NCBI GenBank assembly: GCA_027057985.1
Contig: JALUTJ010000422.1
Span: 1-8,769, forward strand
DNA from: Chromatiales bacterium
Lineage (GTDB): Bacteria; Pseudomonadota; Gammaproteobacteria; UBA6429; Thiohalophilaceae
Direction of reading: 5' to 3'
DNA length: 8,769 bases
Of this stretch, positions 1 through 6,660 are shown piece after piece. Both the position numbers and the translations under genes were made by a program. Numbering within the stretch: the first letter of the stretch is position 1; each line of letters begins with the position of its first letter. Below the pieces are notes generated by a model. It did not search any database. It had not been told where the DNA came from and saw only the letters and a list, made by a program, of their open reading frames with translations.

Positions 1-1
1 T

Positions 2-37
2 TGCCGATGCCTGCTAGTGCCAGATGATGCCAGACAG
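2..37. repeat. 10-bp-period TGCC(A/T)G repeat, cluster 1
   Basis: Three consecutive units start at 8, 18 and 28 (TGCCTGctag, TGCCAGatga, TGCCAGacag). A partial unit (TGCCGA) begins at 2. The conserved part is TGCC(A/T)G and the other four bases vary, so this is a degenerate decamer array, not a perfect microsatellite. It lies beyond the 3' end of guaA and may continue past the left edge of the window. No open reading frame or terminator is apparent here. The function is unknown. Confidence 0.55.
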
Positions 38-73
38 TAATGTGGGTAAGTTATTGGTTTTGTTAGTTCGGTG

Positions 74-111
74 TGCCTTGGTGCCTGTCAGTACCAGCCC
101 GTGCCAGATCT
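74..111. repeat. 10-bp-period TGCC(A/T)G repeat, cluster 2
   Basis: A second group has the same order as cluster 1: TGCC (74), TGCCTG (82), TACCAG (92) and TGCCAG (102). The last three units are spaced exactly 10 bp apart. The TGCCTG units of the two clusters are 74 bp apart, so the whole module appears duplicated. It ends four bases before the guaA stop codon. It could be a mobile or genome-wide small repeat, or helically phased protein sites; the sequence alone does not decide. Confidence 0.55.
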
Positions 112-114
112 GCG

Positions 115-1692
115 CTACTCCCACTCAATGGTGCCCGGTGGTTTGCCGGTAACATCGTAAACCACGCGCGAGAGGCCTTCGACCTCGTTGACGATTCGGG
201 TTGAGACATTTTCCAGGAAATCATACGGCAGGTGCGCCCAGCGGGCGGTCATGAAGTCGATGGTTTCCACTGCGCGCAGGGCAACAACATACTGGTAGCG
301 ACGGCCATCACCGGTCACGCCGACCGATTTCACCGGCAGGAACACGGTAAAGGCCTGGCTGACCTTGTCGTAAAGTTCATGCTTACGCAGTTCTTCGATA
401 AAGATATGATCGGCCAGTCGCAGGATATCGGCGTATTCTTTTTTCACTTCACCGAGGATACGTACACCGAGGCCCGGGCCCGGGAAGGGATGACGGTAGA
501 CCATGTCATAAGGCAGGCCGAGTTCCACGCCCAGTTTGCGGACTTCATCTTTAAATAATTCTCGCAGGGGCTCACACAACTCCAGCTTCATGTAGTCGGG
601 CAGTCCTCCCACGTTGTGGTGGGATTTAATAAGATGCGCCTTGCCGGTTTTGGCGCCGGCCGATTCAATCACATCGGGGTAGATAGTGCCCTGGGCAAGG
701 AATTTGGCGTTTTTTAACCTGCTGGATTCTTCTTCAAAGATATCAACGAACAGGTTACCAATGATCTTGCGTTTCTTTTCCGGGTCTTGCTCGCCTTTTA
801 GTGCATCCAGAAATCGCTGCTCGGCATCGACGCGGATCACTTTCACTCCCATATGCTCGGCAAAGGTGGCCATGACCTGGTCGCCTTCCTGGTAACGCAA
901 CAGGCCATTGTCAACGAAGACACAGGTCAGCTGATCGCCGATGGCTTTATGGAGCAGTGCTGCAACTACCGAGGAATCAACACCACCGGAGAGGCCGAGA
1001 ACGACTTCATCACTCCCCACCTGCTCTCGAATACGCGTGATGCTATCTTCAATAATATTGCCCGGGTTCCATAACTTACGACAACCACAGATATCATGGA
1101 CGAAACGTTCGATAATACGCTGCCCCTGGCGGGTATGCGTCACTTCCGGATGAAACTGCAGCCCATAGAACTGACGCTCCTCATCCGCCATACCCGCAAT
1201 CGGGGCTGAATCGGTCGAGGCCATGAGTTTGAAGCCAGCTGGCATTTCTTCTACTCGATCACCGTGACTCATCCACACATCGAGCAGGCCGTAACCTTCT
1301 TCCGAGGTATGATCTTCAATATCTTTTAACAGAGCCGTGTGGCCACGAGCGCGAACCTGGGCATAGCCATATTCATGGTGGTCGGCATTTTCAACCTTGC
1401 CACCGAGTTGGGCGGCCATGGTCTGCATGCCATAGCAAATACCCAGCACCGGTACGCCCAGTTCAAATACAATCGGATCAGCGGCCGGCGCATCACTGGC
1501 CGTGGTGGTTTCCGGGCCACCTGAAAGAATAATTCCCTGCGGATTGAAAGCGCGGATGTCATCGGCAGAGATGTCCCAGCTATGCAGCTCAGAATAGACT
1601 CCGGCTTCACGTACCCGGCGGGCGATGAGCTGGGTGTACTGGGAGCCAAAATCAAGAATCAGTATGCGATCGGAGTGGATATCCATGGACAT
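115..1692 (-). CDS. guaA: GMP synthase (glutamine-hydrolysing)
   Basis: GuaA converts XMP to GMP using ATP and the amide nitrogen of glutamine, the last step of de novo GMP synthesis in the cytosol. With the ATG at 1692 the product is 525 residues, the E. coli length, and key residues fall on E. coli numbering. These are the class I glutamine amidotransferase nucleophile Cys86 (GICYGMQ), His181 and Glu183 (FHPEVTH), and the ATP-pyrophosphatase P-loop SGGVDSS at 235-241. The C-terminal dimerisation domain ends in KPPGTIEWE. The frame is also open from an ATG at 1725 (536 residues), which has no visible ribosome binding site, and an ATG at 1686 is possible. I prefer 1692 for the length match and a weak AGAG upstream. 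No terminator is visible downstream. Unlike in E. coli, guaB is not directly upstream; a divergent kinase gene intervenes. Confidence 0.97.
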   Translation of the reverse strand: MSMDIHSDRILILDFGSQYTQLIARRVREAGVYSELHSWDISADDIRAFNPQGIILSGGPETTTASDAPAADPIVFELGVPVLGICYGMQTMAAQLGGKVENADHHEYGYAQVRARGHTALLKDIEDHTSEEGYGLLDVWMSHGDRVEEMPAGFKLMASTDSAPIAGMADEERQFYGLQFHPEVTHTRQGQRIIERFVHDICGCRKLWNPGNIIEDSITRIREQVGSDEVVLGLSGGVDSSVVAALLHKAIGDQLTCVFVDNGLLRYQEGDQVMATFAEHMGVKVIRVDAEQRFLDALKGEQDPEKKRKIIGNLFVDIFEEESSRLKNAKFLAQGTIYPDVIESAGAKTGKAHLIKSHHNVGGLPDYMKLELCEPLRELFKDEVRKLGVELGLPYDMVYRHPFPGPGLGVRILGEVKKEYADILRLADHIFIEELRKHELYDKVSQAFTVFLPVKSVGVTGDGRRYQYVVALRAVETIDFMTARWAHLPYDFLENVSTRIVNEVEGLSRVVYDVTGKPPGTIEWE

Positions 1693-1725
1693 GGGTGGTT
1701 TCTCTGCTGGTTGGGAATGTGCCAT

Positions 1726-1885
1726 AAAAGTCGCTTATGATCGGGCAAAACCTAAGAAAAATCAAGGGATTGATAAATGTGCAGAGAAAAAGTGAATGTT
1801 CGCTAATATGTTTGCCTTTGCGGTCGATAACCGTATCATACTAATGCTATCGATAATTTAACCAACCCGGAATATCGAATAAAAC
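1726..1885. other. Divergent intergenic region guaA / kinase
   Basis: This AT-rich spacer must hold promoters for both divergent genes. A plausible plus-strand promoter is listed separately. I could not find a convincing -35/-10 pair for guaA on the minus strand. The heptamer TCGATAA occurs twice in direct orientation (1824-1830 and 1850-1856), flanking the proposed kinase -10, and could be a regulator site. No coding frame or RNA gene is evident. Confidence 0.5.
1812..1839 (+). promoter_or_regulatory. Possible sigma70-type promoter for the kinase gene
   Basis: TTGCCT (1812-1817) and TATCAT (1834-1839) are separated by 16 bp. The -10 matches the consensus at five of six positions and the -35 is partial. 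Transcription would begin near 1846, giving a leader of about 40 nt before the GTG at 1886. This is by eye only, and other AT-rich hexamers lie nearby. Confidence 0.35.
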
Positions 1886-4507
1886 GTGAGCCAGGACGAG
1901 CAAAAACCCGACTTAGACACCACGGTTAAAGAGGCCGATGTGCCACACCTAAGTATTCCCGGATACCGAATTATGCGGGAACTGGGACACGGTGGTATGG
2001 CCCATGTCTACCTGGCCATCCAGGAAAGTTTTGGCCGCGAAGTGGCGCTCAAGGTGCTGTCGCCCCACCTCGCCGATGACGAACAGTTTTCAAAGCGCTT
2101 TCTGCGCGAGGCACGCATCGTCAGCCAGCTCAATCACCCCAATATTGTTACCGTTTACGATGCGGGCAAGGCGGGCAAGTACCACTACATGTCGATGGAG
2201 TATATTCCCGGTAAAGATGTAAAACATCTCAAAGATAACCTGCCCCGCAAGGAGGCACTGCGTATCGTAAAGGACGTGGCTCGGGCACTGGATTTTGCCG
2301 GCAGCAAGGGTGTGGTACACCGGGACATCAAGCCGGAAAATATCATGATTCACCAGGGTGACCGCCGCGTGGTGCTGATGGACTTTGGTATTGCCCATGG
2401 TGATGACGTGACCCAGGGCATGACCCAGACCGGCAAAGCCATCGGTACCCCGCATTTTATGAGCCCGGAACAGACCAAGGGTCTGAAGGTGGATCACCGC
2501 TCTGACATCTATAGCCTTGGCATCGTCATGTTCCAGTTGCTGGCTGGCTACCTGCCCTATGATGCCGACTCGGCCGTGGCGGTAGGGATCAAGCATCTTA
2601 CGGCGCCAATTCCCCTGCTCCCGGCCGGGCTGGAAATTTTTCAGCCCATTATCAACCGCTGCCTTTCCAAGGAGCCTCAGCACCGCTACCAGAAAGCTGC
2701 CGACCTGATTGCCGATCTGGACAAAATCAGCGATGAACAGCTTGAGAATATTGATACCCGGGCCAAAGTGGTGCGACAGGCCAGTGCCGATCCGGAAGCG
2801 GCCACCCAGCTCAGTGATGCTACTGCCGTGGTCAGCCATCCACGCAAGGTACCGGAACTGGTTTTTCCCACTAATAAAGCCCCGAACTATCCCAGCGGCG
2901 AAGAAAATATTCCCAAAAGCCATGGCCGCCGTAATTTTTTACTCCTGCTACTTGTACTCAGCATTGGCTGGGCCGCCTATGACCGGCAACAGCAGATCAT
3001 TCATTTCTGGGGTTATAAGGCGGTGCCAAAACTGGCAAAGAAATTCCCCAACCTGTTGCCAAAAGATTATGTTGCATACTGGACGCAAAAGGCAGAAAAA
3101 CACCGGGCACTCAAACAGGCTGAGAGTAACCCCACGCTACCACCAGCTGCCGAGGTAAAACCGGCTGAAAGCACGGCAAACATCAAAACCCCATTAACCG
3201 GGAATGAAACAGCGGTGACTGAAGTCGCTACCCCGGCAGAACCCGAGCCCCAACTACCGATGAACCGGGCTGAAAAAATTGAGTATTTAACAGCACAGCT
3301 TGATGAAAAACCGGAGAATGCGCTTGAGCTGGCACAGATTTATAAAGCCATGCTGCGGGAGTCTGATCAGCCTGTTAAAGCCCGGCGCGGCCTGAAACAG
3401 CTGCGTGACTGGTATAGCAAACAGATCCGTCTTAGTTTTGCCGATGAAGATGCCGAGATGGCCCGGCGCTATATCGCGTTGATGAAACAAAGTTTCCCCC
3501 GCGCAAGCAAAACACCACGCTTTAGACGGCTGGAAAAGAAAGTCGCCTTTCTCGAACGTCTGGACAATCACTTTGAACTGGCAGAAAAATATTTTAATGC
3601 CGGCGCCCTGAGCAAGCCTCTGGGACGTAATGCACTGGCAGAAATCAACAAGGTGCTGCGGCTCTCGCCCAATAATGAAAGAGCAAAGGCCTTTATCGAC
3701 AAAATCACTCAGGCCTACCTGGATGAAACCACCGAGCTGCAGCAACAGGGCAACCTGCATAATGCCCTGCTGATGGTAGAGGAAGGGATTGCCGCGATGG
3801 ATAACGATCCACGCCTGCTGACCCGGCGCGTGGAAATTCGGGAACAGATACAACGCAATAAAGAGATTGAAAAACTGTTCCGCCAGGCCCAGCAATATCA
3901 GCACAAGGGGCAGCTGATTCGACCACAGGCCTATAGTGCCTATGACAGTTATCATAAAATCCTGGAACTGGATACAAACAACCTGCAGGCCAAAGCTGCG
4001 CTAAAAACCATTCATCAGCTGGTGGCAAAAGATATTACTCACCTGATCCAGAACGATGAACTGAAAAAAGCAGAATCCTATTTACAGCTTGCACAGCAAC
4101 GCTATGGCAAAACCCCGTTACTGGGACAGGTGCAGTTAAAATTGCATGATGCACTTGAAGCCATCGCCCCAAAAATCACGCTAAGCCGACTTTCTGCAAA
4201 ACCGGTTACTACTCTGGTAGTTACCAACGCGAGTAATCCGAATAGTCTTAAGCTCAGAAATACCCTCTATGCCGGCTTCAGTTATACCAACTTCAACCCC
4301 GGTACCAGCTGGCTCGATGCCTATATTATTGACGAGAAAAACCAGGCTCGGCTCACCCAGAAACCAGTGGTGATCAGCGGCCAGAGTGGAGAGCATTTTT
4401 TCAGTATCCAGCTCAATAACCGTTACTTTAAAAATGGTCGCTATCGCCTGCTGGTTAAATTGAAAAAACGTATCCTGCTGGACAGGGGCTTTGAGGTCAG
4501 GCGCTAA
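1886..4507 (+). CDS. Membrane Ser/Thr protein kinase with periplasmic TPR-like and beta-rich regions
   Basis: This 873-residue protein has a Hanks-type (PknB-like) kinase domain at about 26-285. The glycine loop is GHGGMAHVY (34-42), the ATP lysine is Lys56 and the helix C glutamate is Glu75. The catalytic loop is HRDIKPEN (145-152), followed by DFG (166-168), a Thr-rich activation segment and SPE (193-195), so the kinase looks active. A low-complexity linker leads to one hydrophobic segment (350-364) after a basic GRR, predicting a cytoplasmic kinase and a periplasmic C-terminal half. That half has a Pro/Glu-rich linker (415-458), degenerate TPR-like helical repeats (about 463-760) and a beta-rich tail (about 765-873). 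The GTG start is the first possible, since an in-frame TAA sits two codons upstream. A GTG at 1940 (residue 19) has a better ribosome binding site (AAAGAGG) and would keep the whole kinase domain. The substrate and signal are unknown. It lies between guaA and guaB on the opposite strand. Confidence 0.93.
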   Translation: MSQDEQKPDLDTTVKEADVPHLSIPGYRIMRELGHGGMAHVYLAIQESFGREVALKVLSPHLADDEQFSKRFLREARIVSQLNHPNIVTVYDAGKAGKYHYMSMEYIPGKDVKHLKDNLPRKEALRIVKDVARALDFAGSKGVVHRDIKPENIMIHQGDRRVVLMDFGIAHGDDVTQGMTQTGKAIGTPHFMSPEQTKGLKVDHRSDIYSLGIVMFQLLAGYLPYDADSAVAVGIKHLTAPIPLLPAGLEIFQPIINRCLSKEPQHRYQKAADLIADLDKISDEQLENIDTRAKVVRQASADPEAATQLSDATAVVSHPRKVPELVFPTNKAPNYPSGEENIPKSHGRRNFLLLLLVLSIGWAAYDRQQQIIHFWGYKAVPKLAKKFPNLLPKDYVAYWTQKAEKHRALKQAESNPTLPPAAEVKPAESTANIKTPLTGNETAVTEVATPAEPEPQLPMNRAEKIEYLTAQLDEKPENALELAQIYKAMLRESDQPVKARRGLKQLRDWYSKQIRLSFADEDAEMARRYIALMKQSFPRASKTPRFRRLEKKVAFLERLDNHFELAEKYFNAGALSKPLGRNALAEINKVLRLSPNNERAKAFIDKITQAYLDETTELQQQGNLHNALLMVEEGIAAMDNDPRLLTRRVEIREQIQRNKEIEKLFRQAQQYQHKGQLIRPQAYSAYDSYHKILELDTNNLQAKAALKTIHQLVAKDITHLIQNDELKKAESYLQLAQQRYGKTPLLGQVQLKLHDALEAIAPKITLSRLSAKPVTTLVVTNASNPNSLKLRNTLYAGFSYTNFNPGTSWLDAYIIDEKNQARLTQKPVVISGQSGEHFFSIQLNNRYFKNGRYRLLVKLKKRILLDRGFEVRR

Positions 4508-4516
4508 TAAAAGCGC
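4501..4516. other. Short inverted repeat at the kinase 3' end
   Basis: GCGCT (4501-4505) and AGCGC (4512-4516) form a 5-bp stem with a 6-nt loop spanning the kinase stop codon. It sits between two convergent genes whose stops are 24 bp apart. No T-tract follows in either direction, so it is a poor intrinsic terminator, and how the two transcripts end is unclear. Confidence 0.25.
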
Positions 4517-4531
4517 ACCCGATCTCCGGTT

Positions 4532-5995
4532 TTATACCCGGTAGTTTGGTGCTTCCTTGGTAATGGTGACATCATGCACATGGCTTTCTGCCATGCCCGC
4601 ATTGGTAACACGCACAAACTCGGGTTTGGTACGCATATCATCAATCGTGGCACAGCCGGTGTAGCCCATGGAAGAGCGAATACCGCCGAGTAACTGATTA
4701 ATCACCGGTGACAGTGGACCCTTGAAAGGAACACGACCCTCTATACCTTCCGGTACCAGCTTGTCGGCTTCTGAACCTTCCTGGAAATAACGGTCACTCG
4801 AACCATGACGGGTAGTCATGGCGCCCAGGGAACCCATACCACGGTAAGACTTGTAGGAGCGTCCCTGATACAGCTCGACCTCACCCGGTGATTCCTCGGT
4901 ACCGGCAAACATCGAGCCAATCATAATCGCATGTGCCCCGGCCACCAGTGCCTTGGCAATATCACCGGAATAACGGATACCACCATCGGCAATCAGGGGG
5001 ATACCGGTACCTTCCAGCGCCTCAGCGACATTGGAAACCGCGCTGATCTGCGGCACACCGACACCAGAAACAATACGAGTGGTACAGATAGAACCCGGAC
5101 CAATGCCGACCTTGACCGCATCGGCACCGGCATCGGCCAGGGCTTTTGCCGCGGCCGCCGTGGCGATATTGCCGCCAATAACCTGTACCTGTGGATAATT
5201 TTTCTTCACCCAGGCCACGCGTTCCAGCACCCCCTGGGAATGGCCATGCGCAGTATCGACAACCACGACATCCACACCCGCCTCGGCCAGTGCAGCAACC
5301 CGTTCCTCGGTGCCAGCTCCCACGCCGACCGCGGCACCAACACGCAGGCGACCCTGGCTGTCTTTACAGGCATTGGGGTATTCCGAAGCCTTTTCAATAT
5401 CTTTTACGGTTACCAGGCCCCGCAGCTCGAAGTTATCATCCACCACCAGCACCTTTTCAATGCGGTTTTCGTGCAACAGCTTCTGGATTTCCTGCTTGCC
5501 TGCGCCCTCTTTGACTGTTACCAGATCGTCTTTTTTGGTCATAATCTCGGAAACAGGGCTGTCGAACTGGGTCTCAAAACGCAAGTCACGGCTGGTGACG
5601 ATACCCACCAGGTTATTACCACTCACAACCGGGACACCAGAGATATTTTCAGCACGGGTCAGCTCCAGCACTTCACGAATGCTGGTTTCCGGGGTAACGG
5701 TAAGTGGGTCCTTGATTACGCCACTTTCGTATTTTTTCACCTGACGAACATGCTCGGCCTGGGTTCGGAAGTCCATATTCTTGTGGATAATGCCGATACC
5801 GCCTTCCTGTGCCATGGCAATCGCCAGTCGTGCCTCGGTTACGGTGTCCATTGCCGCAGAAATCAGGGGAATATTGAGCTCAATATCGCGTGTCAGCCGG
5901 GTTTTTAGCTGCACTTCCCTGGGCAAAACCGAAGAGTGGGCAGGAACAAGTAAAACATCATCAAAAGTAAGGGCTTCCTGAGCGATTCTTAGCAT
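4532..5995 (-). CDS. guaB: Inosine-5'-monophosphate dehydrogenase
   Basis: GuaB oxidises IMP to XMP with NAD+, the rate-limiting step of guanine nucleotide synthesis and the step before GuaA. The 487-residue product begins [20 protein letters not shown], nearly the E. coli N-terminus. Two CBS domains (about 93-210) are inserted in the catalytic barrel. The catalytic loop GSICTT carries Cys304. The phosphate-binding region includes ADGGIR (336-341), and the mobile flap has the catalytic Arg402-Tyr403 pair in SSDRYFQ. The flap segment before this is two residues longer than in E. coli. The frame is also open from a TTG at 6001, but only the ATG at 5995 has a well-spaced GGAAG (6005-6009, 9 nt). 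The C-terminus ends KEAPNYRV without the final residues seen in E. coli. It converges with the kinase gene and diverges from the lipoprotein gene. Confidence 0.98.
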   Translation of the reverse strand: MLRIAQEALTFDDVLLVPAHSSVLPREVQLKTRLTRDIELNIPLISAAMDTVTEARLAIAMAQEGGIGIIHKNMDFRTQAEHVRQVKKYESGVIKDPLTVTPETSIREVLELTRAENISGVPVVSGNNLVGIVTSRDLRFETQFDSPVSEIMTKKDDLVTVKEGAGKQEIQKLLHENRIEKVLVVDDNFELRGLVTVKDIEKASEYPNACKDSQGRLRVGAAVGVGAGTEERVAALAEAGVDVVVVDTAHGHSQGVLERVAWVKKNYPQVQVIGGNIATAAAAKALADAGADAVKVGIGPGSICTTRIVSGVGVPQISAVSNVAEALEGTGIPLIADGGIRYSGDIAKALVAGAHAIMIGSMFAGTEESPGEVELYQGRSYKSYRGMGSLGAMTTRHGSSDRYFQEGSEADKLVPEGIEGRVPFKGPLSPVINQLLGGIRSSMGYTGCATIDDMRTKPEFVRVTNAGMAESHVHDVTITKEAPNYRV

Positions 5996-6020
5996 AATCA
6001 AAGGCTTCCAGAGGTGGCGT

Positions 6021-6041
6021 AAAAGCCCGAATTATAAAGAT
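6021..6041 (-). repeat. Direct repeat copy 1, overlapping the guaB -10
   Basis: Read on the minus strand, the core is ATCTTTATAATTCGGGC, which holds the guaB -10 and discriminator. It matches a second copy at 6057-6077 at 15 of 17 core positions, and at 18 of 21 when the flanking bases are included. The period is 36 bp. Confidence 0.6.
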
Positions 6042-6059
6042 TTTTAGGAATCCGGTAAA
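6031..6059 (-). promoter_or_regulatory. guaB promoter with GC-rich discriminator
   Basis: On the minus strand TTTACC (6054-6059) and a perfect TATAAT (6031-6036) are 17 bp apart. The -10 is followed directly by TCGGGC, a GC-rich discriminator of the kind found at promoters repressed by ppGpp. Transcription would start near 6024, leaving about 30 nt of leader. The E. coli guaBA promoter is under stringent control, so similar regulation here is plausible but inferred. Confidence 0.6.
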
Positions 6060-6077
6060 TGCCCGATTGATAAAGAT
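6057..6077 (-). repeat. Direct repeat copy 2, upstream of the guaB promoter
   Basis: The minus-strand core is ATCTTTATCAATCGGGC. It differs from copy 1 mainly inside the -10 hexamer (TATCAA in place of TATAAT), and I see no good -35 at the right distance from it. It is probably a weakened second promoter core or a second binding site for a regulator that also covers the -10. Part of it forms one arm of a dyad (6062-6090). Confidence 0.55.
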
Positions 6078-6090
6078 CAAGGGTTTCGGG
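6062..6090. promoter_or_regulatory. Nested dyad between the divergent promoters
   Basis: CCCGA-TTGAT (6062-6071) pairs with ATCAA (6076-6080) and TCGGG (6086-6090), with a 4-nt loop and a 5-nt bulge (GGGTT). It lies upstream of the guaB -35 and is not placed as a terminator for any gene. An operator for one or both divergent genes is the simplest reading, though chance is possible. Confidence 0.35.
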
Positions 6091-6124
6091 AGCAGATTTA
6101 TCGCTTTTTTTTCGCTCCAGACAG

Positions 6125-6153
6125 TTGCCAAGCCATGCCACAATACGCATAAT
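6125..6153 (+). promoter_or_regulatory. Sigma70-type promoter for the lipoprotein gene
   Basis: TTGCCA (6125-6130) and CATAAT (6148-6153) each match five of six consensus bases and have the ideal 17 bp spacer. Transcription would start near 6160, giving an unusually long leader of about 110 nt for a small gene. A second CATAAT at 6178-6183 lacks a matching -35. Confidence 0.55.
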
Positions 6154-6212
6154 GTCCGCAGGTCACGGGAATATACCCATAATAAAAACTGGCCACCTGA
6201 CTTCATCACTTT

Positions 6213-6227
6213 TCTGAAACTTTCAGA
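6213..6227. promoter_or_regulatory. Perfect 15-bp palindrome in the lipoprotein leader
   Basis: TCTGAAA and TTTCAGA flank a single central C (6220). It lies about 50 bp downstream of the predicted start of transcription and about 33 bp upstream of the ribosome binding site. As DNA it could be an operator acting as a roadblock; as RNA it could form only a short six-pair hairpin. No regulator is recognised from the motif. Confidence 0.4.
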
Positions 6228-6259
6228 TAAAGAATGTCGTAATAATTTTAATTCCTTCT

Positions 6260-6266
6260 GGAGGAG
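6260..6266 (+). promoter_or_regulatory. Strong ribosome binding site
   Basis: GGAGGAG ends four bases before the ATG at 6271, close to a full anti-Shine-Dalgarno match and by far the strongest in the window. It fixes the lipoprotein start at 6271 and rejects the longer open frame from 6067. It suggests the small protein is made in quantity. Confidence 0.85.
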
Positions 6267-6270
6267 CAAC

Positions 6271-6579
6271 ATGAAAACATTTATCAAGCTTGTAATGGCT
6301 TCTGTTCTGGCGCTTTCTTTAGCAGCCTGTCAAATGGGTCCAACCAAAACAGCTGCTGATGCCAGTTCGGCCATCGCTGCTGCAGTAAAAGCCAACAAAG
6401 TCGCTAAAAAGCATTACGTAGAATGGCGTGATACCGGTAAGCTGATCAAAAAAGCCCGTAAAGCTAAAGCGAAAGGTGATTTCGACAAAGCGGTTAAACT
6501 GGCTAACAAGGCCAAACGTCAGGCACAAAATGCTATGGCTCAGTACAAAGAGCAAAAGAACGCAAAGCCACGCCTGTAA
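6271..6579 (+). CDS. Small lipoprotein resembling SoxXA-binding proteins
   Basis: This 102-residue protein has a classic lipoprotein signal: a basic MKTFIK start, a hydrophobic stretch (7-18) and the lipobox LAAC with Cys20. Residue +2 is Gln, so outer-membrane anchoring is expected. The mature part is Ala/Lys-rich, very basic and probably all helical. Its features are an alanine stretch (31-39), the motif EWRDTGKLIKKA (51-62), and GDFDKAVKLANKAKRQ (69-84), which reads like a half TPR. The WRDTGK and GDF-KA-KLA-KAKRQ pattern resembles, from memory, small proteins annotated as SoxXA-binding in sulfur-oxidising proteobacteria. No sox gene is in the window, so the role is uncertain. It has its own promoter, a strong ribosome binding site and an intrinsic terminator, so it is probably a single-gene unit. 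Confidence 0.85.
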   Translation: MKTFIKLVMASVLALSLAACQMGPTKTAADASSAIAAAVKANKVAKKHYVEWRDTGKLIKKARKAKAKGDFDKAVKLANKAKRQAQNAMAQYKEQKNAKPRL

Positions 6580-6595
6580 TACCGACAGCAGGTTT

Positions 6596-6626
6596 AAAAA
6601 AGCCGGGTTTAACCCGGCTTTTTTTT
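6596..6626 (+). terminator. Rho-independent terminator after the lipoprotein gene
   Basis: AGCCGGG (6601-6607) pairs with CCCGGCT (6613-6619) around a TTTAA loop, and eight T follow (6619-6626). The A-run before the stem (6596-6600) can pair with the T-run, extending the stem and possibly allowing termination in the reverse direction too. It lies 17 bp after the lipoprotein stop and 34 bp before xseA. Confidence 0.92.
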
Positions 6627-6660
6627 GCATTGCGTTTATACCCTGGATTAAGATGTCTCA

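Larger units (their letters stand above)
5996..6270. other. Divergent regulatory region guaB / lipoprotein
   Basis: This 275 bp AT-rich spacer carries a minus-strand promoter for guaB, an imperfect direct repeat of that promoter core, a dyad between the two promoters, an eight-T run (6105-6112), a plus-strand promoter, and a palindrome in the lipoprotein leader. The plus frame is open through part of it (6067-6270), but the strong ribosome binding site at 6260 places the real start at 6271. I saw no purine-repressor-like palindrome. Confidence 0.6.

Noticed and set aside
2090..2923. Long open frame (277 codons) on the minus strand inside the kinase gene
   Set aside because: It is antisense to a clear kinase domain with intact motifs, and no ribosome binding site or known domain is seen.
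3287..3955. Open frame of 222 codons antisense to the kinase TPR-like region
   Set aside because: It is hydrophobic and low in information, and is explained by the reverse complement of helical-repeat codons.
4931..5908. Long open frame (325 codons) on the plus strand inside guaB
   Set aside because: It is antisense to the well-conserved guaB, has no recognisable domain, and its composition (many His, Thr, Asn, Gly) is what the complement of guaB codons gives.
5996..6001. TTG start two codons before the guaB ATG
   Set aside because: It would be only 3 nt from the GGAAG ribosome binding site, while the ATG at 5995 has good spacing and matches the conserved MLRIA start.
6101..6118. T-run flanked by TCGCT as a possible terminator
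   Set aside because: No GC-rich stem precedes the eight T in the needed position, and the run lies between two divergent genes where no transcript needs to end.
6067..6270. N-terminal extension of the lipoprotein frame
   Set aside because: The near-perfect ribosome binding site at 6260-6266 and the lipoprotein signal starting at 6271 fix the start. The proposed promoter also lies inside the extension.
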